Part shown: piece after piece, positions 6,600-12,407 of the stretch
How the letters are laid out: every line of letters begins with the position of its first letter
Position numbering within the stretch: the stretch's first letter is position 1
Source of the DNA: Alistipes sp.
GTDB lineage: Bacteria > Bacteroidota > Bacteroidia > Bacteroidales > Rikenellaceae
Assembly (NCBI GenBank): GCA_017629615.1
Contig: JAGBWT010000010.1
Location: forward strand, 1 to 12,407
Direction of reading: 5' to 3'
DNA length: 12,407 bases
The notes under the pieces: generated by a model
Seen by the model: the letters and a program-made list of their open reading frames with translations, nothing else
Told to the model about the DNA's origin: nothing
Databases searched by the model: none
Translations under genes and position numbers: made by a program

Positions 6600-8027
6600 A
6601 TGAAAAAGAGAAATATCGCCCTTGTGGCAATCGCCGTTATCGCAATCGTCGGCTACCTCGCACACTACCACAACAACCGTATTCGCGAGGTAGTAATCCT
6701 ATCGACCAACGATATGCACGCCTCGATTAGCAACTTTCCGCGACTCGCAACGGCTGTAGCCCAATGTCGCGACACGGTGGCGACCATCTTGGTCGATGCA
6801 GGCGACCGCTGGACCGGCAACGCCTATATCGATTGGGCCGAGGGACGTCGTCCGATTCTCGACCTGATGAACTCGCTCGGCTACGATGTAGCGGCACTCG
6901 GCAACCACGAATTTGACCTCGGAGCAGCGTTCCTCGAAGAGACAATCCACTACTCGCACTTTGCGACCATCTGCGCCAACGTCGAGAGCAGTCGTAGCGA
7001 CTTTGCAACCCCTGCAAAGTGCCACTCAATCACCACCCCCGATGGCGTAACGCTCTGCTTTGCGGGCGTTGTGACCAACTACGACAACGGCCACCCCGAC
7101 GGCAACAATGCCCACTTCGAGGGTTTGCACTTCCCCGACCCTATGGAGGCGGCACGCGAGGCTGTGAAGGGGTGTCGAGGTGCCGACGTGAAGGTGTTGC
7201 TTTCGCATATGGCCTACGACAAAGATATGACCTTTGCAGCCGAAGGTTCGCCCTACGAGGTGATTATCGGCGGCCACTCGCACACGGTTGCCGACACGAC
7301 CGTCAATAATGTGGTGATTGGCCAGACGGGGCGCAAACTCAAACTCGTCGGTGCAACCCGCATACGTCTGCGTGGCAACCAAATCGAGAGCATCGAGTAC
7401 GAAAATATCGACCTTGCGAACTATGCACCCGACGCACAATTCGAGGCTATGATTGAGCAGATTGAGAACAATCCCGAACTGAAAACCATCGTCGGCTCGA
7501 CCGCCTCGGCCTTCAACTTTGCGGGCCTCGCCAACCTCGAATCGACACTCGTAGCAAAGGCTTCGGGCGCCGAGATTGGCTTCTTCCACTACGGAGGCAT
7601 ACGTTTGGCCGAACTCGCGAAGGGTGAGGTGCAGTGGGTCGAGTTGTGCAACCTCGAACCATTCTTCTCGACAATCTACACTATCGAGATGACTCCGGCA
7701 CAGATGCGCAAGATGATTATCGACAAGTACAACGACACGAAGAATACCAAAGAGTCGCACCGCATCGACCTCTTCTGCTCGGTGCCATACAACCTCATTG
7801 TCGATTCGGCCGACTGCGCCCACGATGTCCGCTTCCCGACTCTGCGCGAAGGTCGTCGCTACCGTGTCGCTCTGACCGACTATGTGGCCAAGAAATACGA
7901 CTCGATTGAGGGTCTCAACGGCAAATTTACCGAGATTTCGATTCTCGAAGCGTTGAAGCAGCACTTCCTCAACAACTCGCCCGTCAAACCCGACAACCGC
8001 CCTCGCCAACGCATCGTAAGAGAGTAG
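6600..8027 (+). CDS. UshA-like 5'-nucleotidase/metallophosphatase, exported
   Basis: The 475-residue product starts with MKKRN and a hydrophobic stretch (residues 6-20). There is no lipobox cysteine, so it is either anchored by an uncleaved signal or secreted to the periplasm. The calcineurin-like domain shows all the usual dimetal ligands: D38 and H40 (STNDMHA), D66 (VDAGDR), N102 and H103 (GNHEFD), H203 (LLSHM), and H226 and H228 (GGHSHT). Residues about 295-470 form the 5'-nucleotidase C-terminal domain, with HYGGIR at 330-335 where the family usually has N-x-GG-R, then NLEPF and YTIEMTPAQM. Known: such enzymes hydrolyse nucleotides, UDP-sugars or cyclic nucleotides. Inferred: periplasmic nucleotide dephosphorylation for salvage. 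Bacteroidetes often split these two domains into separate proteins; here they form one chain. The longer in-frame start at 6396 overlaps the nucleoside kinase gene and lies upstream of the promoter, so I rejected it. A hairpin terminator follows the stop. Confidence 0.92.
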   Translation: MKKRNIALVAIAVIAIVGYLAHYHNNRIREVVILSTNDMHASISNFPRLATAVAQCRDTVATILVDAGDRWTGNAYIDWAEGRRPILDLMNSLGYDVAALGNHEFDLGAAFLEETIHYSHFATICANVESSRSDFATPAKCHSITTPDGVTLCFAGVVTNYDNGHPDGNNAHFEGLHFPDPMEAAREAVKGCRGADVKVLLSHMAYDKDMTFAAEGSPYEVIIGGHSHTVADTTVNNVVIGQTGRKLKLVGATRIRLRGNQIESIEYENIDLANYAPDAQFEAMIEQIENNPELKTIVGSTASAFNFAGLANLESTLVAKASGAEIGFFHYGGIRLAELAKGEVQWVELCNLEPFFSTIYTIEMTPAQMRKMIIDKYNDTKNTKESHRIDLFCSVPYNLIVDSADCAHDVRFPTLREGRRYRVALTDYVAKKYDSIEGLNGKFTEISILEALKQHFLNNSPVKPDNRPRQRIVRE

Positions 8028-8044
8028 TGCGAGTCGCAATAATC

Positions 8045-8080
8045 GAAAAAGGCCGTCTGCATTCACAGACGACCTTTTTC
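8045..8080. terminator. Bidirectional terminator between convergent transcripts
   Basis: Fifteen-base arms (gaaaaaggccgtctg 8045-8059 and cagacgacctttttc 8066-8080) pair with one C/A mismatch and a 6-nt loop. The right arm ends in T5 for rightward transcripts and the left arm supplies U5 for leftward ones; leftward RNA turns the mismatch into a G-U wobble. It lies 17 nt after the phosphatase stop and about 150 nt past the clpB stop, so it can serve both. Confidence 0.88.
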
Positions 8081-8122
8081 GTACAAACCTAACCTAAAAC
8101 TTATAAAAACTTACCTTGTTTC
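8045..8122 (-). ncRNA. Candidate small RNA from an orphan promoter
   Basis: A complete promoter (8128-8159) points left into a 40-nt AU-rich stretch that ends in the strong terminator at 8045-8080. This predicts a transcript of about 78 nt with a 3' hairpin and U-tract, the architecture of a small RNA. No plausible reading frame fits: the only ATG lies in the terminator loop. It is not tied to a known RNA family. It could instead be promoter activity feeding the clpB 3' region or a relic of a lost gene. Confidence 0.35.
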
Positions 8123-8127
8123 GGGTG

Positions 8128-8159
8128 CAAATATAGAGCATCGCCCACAACCTCGCAAA
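8128..8159 (-). promoter_or_regulatory. Orphan leftward promoter
   Basis: The minus strand reads TTTG (8159-8156), a 20-nt spacer and TATATTTG (8135-8128), followed by CACC. It is the best full consensus promoter in the window, yet no gene lies in front of it: downstream are only the terminator and then the antisense of the phosphatase gene. Confidence 0.6.
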
Positions 8160-8230
8160 CCTTTCTCCGCGAATGGTCGCAAAAGCACCCCCTGCGGTCA
8201 AATTTGGAGGTTGAACGTATTTTGGCACAA

Positions 8231-10834
8231 TCAGTTAGCAAAGGTTAGGCCCTCGTCGGAAGCATCAATCGAGATAGGTCGCTCGCGATTGATTTCGCCT
8301 GCGAGAATACGCTTCGAGAGTTGATTTACGACCTCGCGCTGAATAGTTCGTTTGACAGGTCGCGCACCATACATCGCATCGTAGCCCGCGTGGGCAATCC
8401 AACGACGTGCCGCCGCCGTATAGTCGAGCGATATGCCGTTGTGAGCCAACGCCTTGCGAATTGCGTGCATCTGCATATCGACAATCTCCTCGATGTCGCT
8501 CTGCGAGAGTGGCGTGAACATCACAATCTCGTCGATACGGTTCAGAAATTCGGGTTTGAGTTGCTGTTTGAGCGACTCGACAACCTCGGCGCGTGTCGCC
8601 TCGACAACCTCGGTCGGCACTTCGCCACCTGCGGTCAGAGCCTTCGAAAATCGCTCCTGAATGGTATAGGCGCCCATATTCGAGGTCATAATGATAATCG
8701 TATTGCGGAAATCGACCGTGCGACCCTTATTGTCGGTCAATCGACCGTCGTCGAGCACCTGCAACAGTGTATTGAACACGTCGGGGTGGGCCTTCTCAAT
8801 CTCGTCGAGCAGGACCACCGAGTATGGTTTGCGACGCACCGCCTCGGTCAGCTGGCCACCCTCATCGTAGCCGACATATCCCGGAGGCGCACCGACCAAT
8901 CGCGATACGCTATGGCGCTCCTGATACTCACTCATATCGATACGCGTCATCATATTCTCGTCGTTGAAGAGAAACTCGGCCAACGCCCTCGCCAACTCGG
9001 TCTTGCCGACACCCGTCGTACCGAGGAAGATAAACGAGCCTATCGGCTTGCGAGGGTCGTTGAGGCCCGCACGCGAGCGACGCACCGCATCGGAGACCAC
9101 CTCGATAGCCTGCTGCTGACCCACGACGCGACGATGCAACTCCGCTTCGAGATTGAGCAACTTCTCGCGCTCGGAGGCCAACATACGCGACACGGGGATA
9201 CCCGTCCAGCGAGCCACCACCTCGGCTATATCCTCCGAATCGACCTCCTCCTTTATCATCTGACCCGATACGGTTGCCGCGTCGAGTTCGGCCTGCAATG
9301 CCGCGATACGCTGCTCGGCCTCGACAATACGGCCGTAGCGAATCTCCGCCACACGACCATAGTCGCCCTGACGCTCGGCCTGCTGCGCCTCGATTTTCAG
9401 ACTCTCGATTGAGGTCTTATTCTCCTGGATTTTGCGGATTATATCGCGCTCGCCCTGCCACTTGGCACGCTTCTGCGACACCTGCGATTTTAGGTTTTCG
9501 ATATCGCGGTCGAGGTCGGCTATACGACGGCTGTCACCCTCGCGACGAATAGCCTCGCGCTCGATTTCGAGTTGGCGCACACGACGTTCGAGCGAGTCAA
9601 TCTCCTCGGGCACCGAGTTCATCTCCAAGCGCAAGCGCGATGCCGCCTCGTCAATCAGGTCGATAGCCTTGTCGGGCAGAAAACGCGACGTGATATAGCG
9701 GTGCGAAAGTTCGACCGCCGCAACAATCGCCTCGTCCTTGATACGCACCTTGTGGTGCGACTCGTAACGCTCTTTGAGGCCTCGCAAAATCGACACCGCA
9801 TCGTCGGTCGTCGGCTCATCGACCACAACCTTTTGGAAACGTCGTTCCAAAGCCTTATCCTGCTCAAAATATTTCTGAAATTCGTCGAGCGTCGTTGCAC
9901 CGATAGTACGCAACTCGCCTCGTGCAAGGGCCGGTTTGAGGATATTGGCTGCGTCCATCGCTCCATTCGACTTGCCCGCACCGACAAGCGTATGAATCTC
10001 GTCGATAAAGAGCAAAATCTCGCCTGCCCCCGAGACGACCTCCTGCACAACACTCTTCAATCGCTCCTCAAATTCGCCCTGATACTTCGCACCGGCAATC
10101 AACGCTCCCATATCGAGCGAATAGACCACCTTCGAGCGCAGATTTTCGGGTACATCGCCATCGACAATACGGTGAGCAATACCCTCGGCAATAGCCGTCT
10201 TACCGACACCAGCCTCACCGACGAGAATTGGGTTGTTCTTGGTGCGGCGAGAGAGTATCTGCAACACGCGACGAATCTCCTCGTCGCGACCAATCACAGG
10301 GTCGAGACGACCCGAACGAGCCTGCTCGTTGAGGTTGATGGCATACTTACCCAACGCGTTGAACTCCTGTGATGCGGTTGGCGAGTCGAGCGTCGCACCC
10401 TTGCGGAATTGACGCACAGCCTCGACCAACTCCTTTTCGGTCGCTCCTGCCGCTTTGAGCAGTTCCGAAGATTGACCGCGCTCAACAACAAGCGCAAGCA
10501 AGATATGTTCGACCGAAGCATATTTATCGTTGAAGGTGCGCGTAAAGTCGATTGCGCGTTGCAATATATTCGACGTCTCCCTCGCAAAGAACTGTTCGGT
10601 ATCGGCACCTGCAACCCGTGGCAACGCAGCGATAGCCTCGTCGGTCTTGGCACGCAGTGCGCCGACATTGACACCTACACGACCAAGCAAAAATGCTCCA
10701 AGCGAATCATCTTCGGCAATAATCTCTCGAAGCAAATGCAGTGGCTCTACGGCCTGTTGCGAGTTTTCGCGTGCAAGGAGGGCCGCCTTTTGCAGGACCT
10801 CCTGCGCTTTGATTGTAAGAGAATTGGTATTCAT
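8231..10834 (-). CDS. clpB: ATP-dependent disaggregase ClpB
   Basis: This 867-residue Hsp100 protein is the hexameric disaggregase that works with DnaK to extract polypeptides from aggregates in the cytosol. In order it has a Clp N-domain (1 to about 145), a first AAA+ module with Walker [10 protein letters not shown] (206-214, K212), Walker B FIDEIH (D278, E279) and pore tyrosine Y251 in [11 protein letters not shown], and a long M-domain coiled coil at about 407-522. The second AAA+ module has Walker [10 protein letters not shown] (605-613, K611), Walker B LLDEIEK (D677, E678) and pore motif GYVGY (Y653). The M-domain separates ClpB from ClpA/ClpC. I start at the ATG at 10834; an in-frame TTG three codons upstream (10843) is possible, but the ATG start places both Walker lysines at the residue numbers of E. 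coli ClpB (212 and 611). No clear TAnnTTTG box lies upstream, so an alternative or stress sigma factor may be used (inference). Confidence 0.97.
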   Translation of the reverse strand: MNTNSLTIKAQEVLQKAALLARENSQQAVEPLHLLREIIAEDDSLGAFLLGRVGVNVGALRAKTDEAIAALPRVAGADTEQFFARETSNILQRAIDFTRTFNDKYASVEHILLALVVERGQSSELLKAAGATEKELVEAVRQFRKGATLDSPTASQEFNALGKYAINLNEQARSGRLDPVIGRDEEIRRVLQILSRRTKNNPILVGEAGVGKTAIAEGIAHRIVDGDVPENLRSKVVYSLDMGALIAGAKYQGEFEERLKSVVQEVVSGAGEILLFIDEIHTLVGAGKSNGAMDAANILKPALARGELRTIGATTLDEFQKYFEQDKALERRFQKVVVDEPTTDDAVSILRGLKERYESHHKVRIKDEAIVAAVELSHRYITSRFLPDKAIDLIDEAASRLRLEMNSVPEEIDSLERRVRQLEIEREAIRREGDSRRIADLDRDIENLKSQVSQKRAKWQGERDIIRKIQENKTSIESLKIEAQQAERQGDYGRVAEIRYGRIVEAEQRIAALQAELDAATVSGQMIKEEVDSEDIAEVVARWTGIPVSRMLASEREKLLNLEAELHRRVVGQQQAIEVVSDAVRRSRAGLNDPRKPIGSFIFLGTTGVGKTELARALAEFLFNDENMMTRIDMSEYQERHSVSRLVGAPPGYVGYDEGGQLTEAVRRKPYSVVLLDEIEKAHPDVFNTLLQVLDDGRLTDNKGRTVDFRNTIIIMTSNMGAYTIQERFSKALTAGGEVPTEVVEATRAEVVESLKQQLKPEFLNRIDEIVMFTPLSQSDIEEIVDMQMHAIRKALAHNGISLDYTAAARRWIAHAGYDAMYGARPVKRTIQREVVNQLSKRILAGEINRERPISIDASDEGLTFAN

Positions 10835-10975
10835 AGCTTTCAAAATTTGTTTAACCTCTACCCCTCAAATCCTTTGCCAACCCCTACTGCGACGGCTCGC
10901 TCTGTCGCTTTGGCGCATCGTGGCACAATCGACGTGACAAAGGGCGACAAAATGGCATAAATATTTATACGTGGG

Positions 10976-10993
10976 GTTGTGTAATCACACAAC
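10976..10993. promoter_or_regulatory. Perfect inverted repeat upstream of clpB
   Basis: Arms gttgtgt (10976-10982) and acacaac (10987-10993) are perfect complements around the 4-bp spacer aatc. The element is about 142 bp upstream of the clpB ATG. It is unlike CIRCE, the HrcA operator, in sequence and spacing. It could be an operator or a transcribed hairpin. Confidence 0.4.
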
Positions 10994-11026
10994 AACAATC
11001 TTTTGCCGCTGACGAAGGTCGTTGCT

Positions 11027-11043
11027 CGCGGCCTAATGCCGCG
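11027..11043. repeat. GC hairpin in spacer
   Basis: Six-base perfect arms cgcggc (11027-11032) and gccgcg (11038-11043) flank the loop ctaat, followed by ttt on the plus strand. It resembles a weak terminator or part of a repetitive intergenic element; no rightward gene ends here. Confidence 0.4.
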
Positions 11044-11050
11044 TTTACAA

Positions 11051-11194
11051 GTCTGACCCTCCCCTAAATCCCCTCCTCGGGAGGGGACTTGGTCGCTGCG
11101 CTCCGAGGTGCAGAAAGGAAGGTAGAAGGGATATGGGGGGGGTGATTATGTTGTCCCCCAAAGTTAGGGGGGGGCAGAGCGGAGGGAGTCTGAA
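11051..11194. repeat. GC-rich repetitive-palindrome-like intergenic element
   Basis: The block starts gtctgaccctccccta and ends near cggagggagtctgaa, so its borders are loosely inverted. Inside are a perfect 8-bp-arm hairpin (tcccctcc 11069-11076 with ggagggga 11080-11087), two G8 runs (11135-11142, 11167-11174) and a C5 run (11155-11159) between them that could pair with either G run. The style (ccctcccctaaatcccctcc with its complement nearby) resembles the small repetitive palindromes scattered between genes in Bacteroidetes genomes. Whether it recurs in this genome cannot be seen from one window. Confidence 0.45.
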
Positions 11195-11230
11195 AAAGCC
11201 TCAACACAAACTATACTATTCCGAATATGT

Positions 11231-11247
11231 ATTATTTATTAAATAAT
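11231..11247. promoter_or_regulatory. 17-bp AT palindrome upstream of lipoprotein promoter
   Basis: attattta (11231-11238) and taaataat (11240-11247) are perfect complements around one central T. The centre is 35 bp upstream of the -7 box at 11274, where an activator or repressor could act. AT-rich palindromes also arise by chance in AT-rich spacers. Confidence 0.35.
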
Positions 11248-11273
11248 CACATTACATAATTGCAAAAAAATGC

Positions 11274-11281
11274 TATTTTTG
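11274..11281 (+). promoter_or_regulatory. Lipoprotein -7 promoter box
   Basis: TATTTTTG matches TAnnTTTG and is followed by CACC, 23 bp before the ATG. The -33 position has no clear TTTG. The box lies inside an inverted repeat (tgcaaaaa 11261-11268 and tttttgca 11276-11283), so the dyad could be an operator or merely an A/T-run coincidence. Confidence 0.55.
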
Positions 11282-11304
11282 CACCAGTTTTAATCCTAAT
11301 AACT

Positions 11305-12407
11305 ATGAAGCATTTACTTTATCTTGCAGTGATTGCATTGGCCGTCGGCTGTACAAAGGAGTTTGACATCGAGCAGACCCCTTCGCAAGGCGACCTCAAC
11401 GGCGGTAGTCAATACTCTATCGCTGTCGATATGGCACCCGTAAGCCGTGTCGCTATGGAGGATAAGAACAGTGATGGCATCTACCCTCTGCATTGGCAGG
11501 TAGGCGACCAAATCATCATCAACGGAACAACGGTCTCCGACCCGTTGCACCAACTCTTCGATGGTGAAAAGAGCGCCATATTCACTACCTCGCAAGCACC
11601 AGAGTACCCATTGACAATCATCTATCCGGGAACAATGCTCTCCGAGGAGGGTAAGATTATGATTCCGACAGAGCAGTCGTTGCTCCAAGAGCGACTCGGC
11701 AATGGCAACGGCATCATCATCGGCTACACGGTCGATGCCCAAGACCCTCTCGTCGTGAAGCACGCCTGCGCCTACATCAAGGTTTCGCTCCGCGGCTCGG
11801 CAACAATCCGCAAGGTTGTGCTGCTTGCGACCGCCGGCGAACGACTCTCGGGTCAATTTACCTACAACGGCGAACACCTCTCCATTGCGGGCATAGCCCC
11901 TATCCAGAAGGGTAGTTCGGAGGAGATTCAGCGCACCGTCGATGGAGCCTACGCCTTCGCGCCTGTCGAGAGCAACTCCTATATCGACATCTCGGCCAAC
12001 ACAACACTCTCGACCGAGCCAACCGACTTCATCTTTGCTATCCCTGCCGGCACCTACGCCAAAGGCTTTACGCTGATGGTTGTAGACAACACCGGCGAGT
12101 CGATGCGCAAGACCGTATATAACGACAACGGCAAGACCCTCACCGCAGGTACTATCGTCGAGATGCCGACCCTCGACTATGTAGCCGAGAAGCCTCACGG
12201 CATCTACTCGGCCTCCGATTGGGTCTCGTTCGCACTCGACACCAACCACTCGGCTTGGAGTGCCGACAACCGCACGGTAAATCTCTATGCCGACGTCGAT
12301 TTGAGCAGCTACGAGAGCGTACCTATCGCAAGCCTCGACAACAACTATACGCTCAACGGCAACAAACACACCGTTTCGGGCATCACCGCAACCAACAATA
12401 CCAAATA
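11305..12407 (+). CDS. Fimbrillin-like surface lipoprotein, partial
   Basis: The gene runs off the window after 367 codons with no stop. The start MKHLLYLAVIALAVGC is a short lipoprotein signal with lipobox AVGC and lipidated C16; the following T-K lets it pass to the outer membrane. Residues about 48-110 show the pattern of Bacteroidetes fimbrillin/Mfa-like lipoproteins: an RVAM element, then LHWQVGDQIIING (62-74), SAIFTT and YPLTIIYPGT. The region after about 295 (SASDWVSFAL, NLYADVDLSSYESVPI, then YTLNGNKHTVSGIT) resembles beta-helix or GLUG-type repeats, where each rung has a D-D-L/I strand and a G-N-x-H turn. Known: related proteins form fimbrial tips or adhesins. Inferred: cell-surface binding or fimbria accessory protein. 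There is no Shine-Dalgarno; the ATG follows a -7 box by 23 bp. The missing C-terminus could change the class. Confidence 0.8.
   Translation, partial: MKHLLYLAVIALAVGCTKEFDIEQTPSQGDLNGGSQYSIAVDMAPVSRVAMEDKNSDGIYPLHWQVGDQIIINGTTVSDPLHQLFDGEKSAIFTTSQAPEYPLTIIYPGTMLSEEGKIMIPTEQSLLQERLGNGNGIIIGYTVDAQDPLVVKHACAYIKVSLRGSATIRKVVLLATAGERLSGQFTYNGEHLSIAGIAPIQKGSSEEIQRTVDGAYAFAPVESNSYIDISANTTLSTEPTDFIFAIPAGTYAKGFTLMVVDNTGESMRKTVYNDNGKTLTAGTIVEMPTLDYVAEKPHGIYSASDWVSFALDTNHSAWSADNRTVNLYADVDLSSYESVPIASLDNNYTLNGNKHTVSGITATNNTK

Larger units (their letters stand above)
10835..11304. other. Dyad-rich intergenic region, divergent clpB/lipoprotein
   Basis: About 470 bp without a supported gene. It should contain the clpB promoter (not identified), a 12-bp AT palindrome (ataaatatttat, 10957-10968), the inverted repeat at 10976-10993, the hairpins at 11027-11043 and 11069-11087, two G8 runs (11135-11142 and 11167-11174) and finally the AT-rich lipoprotein promoter. 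Reading frames crossing it are the antisense of clpB running on, without recognisable protein features. Confidence 0.8.

Noticed and set aside
7880..8062. 60-codon leftward frame starting in the terminator loop, as a peptide of the orphan transcript
   Set aside because: The ATG lies in the terminator hairpin and the frame continues antisense through the phosphatase gene, so it would not be in the terminated RNA.
7026..8066. 346-codon open frame opposite the phosphatase gene
   Set aside because: Antisense shadow of a gene with full metal-ligand motifs. It has no recognisable protein features and overlaps the terminator.
8321..9412. 363-codon open frame opposite clpB
   Set aside because: Antisense shadow produced by the codon bias of a highly conserved gene.
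10835..10843. TTG start for ClpB three codons upstream
   Set aside because: The ATG at 10834 is a stronger codon and places both Walker lysines at the residue numbers known for E. coli ClpB.
11128..11174. G-quadruplex
   Set aside because: The G runs are long but too far apart to give four tracts with short loops; simple hairpins with the C5 run are more likely.
11314..12369. 351-codon leftward frame opposite the lipoprotein gene
   Set aside because: The plus-strand frame has a lipoprotein signal, lipobox and fimbrillin-like motifs, so the leftward frame is the shadow.

Overview
The window looks like chromosomal DNA from a Bacteroidales bacterium, most likely Alistipes or a close relative (Rikenellaceae). 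This is inference from four things. Coding DNA is GC-rich (TCG, GTC, ATC and GCC codons dominate) while spacers are AT-rich. Promoters follow the Bacteroidetes form TTTG-N19/20-TAnnTTTG instead of -35/-10 hexamers. Starts lack a Shine-Dalgarno sequence. The gene content includes a single-chain GcvP, a TGS/nucleoside kinase fusion, a WG-repeat kinase and a fimbrillin-like lipoprotein. No phage, IS, CRISPR, tRNA or rRNA was seen.

Layout. Positions 1-48 hold a 9-bp tandem repeat cut by the window edge. Four genes then read leftward: a protein-kinase-like protein with C-terminal WG repeats (88-1218), SlyD-type FKBP prolyl isomerase with a Cys/His-rich tail (1295-1843), glycine decarboxylase GcvP (1892-4714) and a TGS/ThrRS-like nucleoside kinase (4770-6440). 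A strong hairpin terminator (1236-1276) separates slyD from the kinase-like gene, and slyD has its own promoter buried in the 3' end of gcvP. From the 6441-6599 spacer a 5'-nucleotidase/UshA-like metallophosphatase (6600-8027) is transcribed rightward. It converges on clpB (8231-10834, leftward). The spacer between them holds a bidirectional terminator and an orphan leftward promoter that together could define a small RNA of about 80 nt. A spacer of about 470 bp (10835-11304), rich in dyads and G/C runs, precedes a rightward surface lipoprotein gene that runs off the window.

How the genes relate. Most are housekeeping: one-carbon metabolism (GcvP), proline isomerisation and metal handling (SlyD), disaggregation (ClpB). 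The divergent nucleoside kinase and nucleotide phosphohydrolase could act on opposite sides of nucleotide salvage. That is only a hypothesis from arrangement and family.

I found no unmistakable new multi-gene system. The best leads are the promoter-terminator unit at 8045-8160, the WG-repeat kinase, the TGS-kinase fusion with its divergent phosphatase, and the dyad-rich spacer before the lipoprotein.
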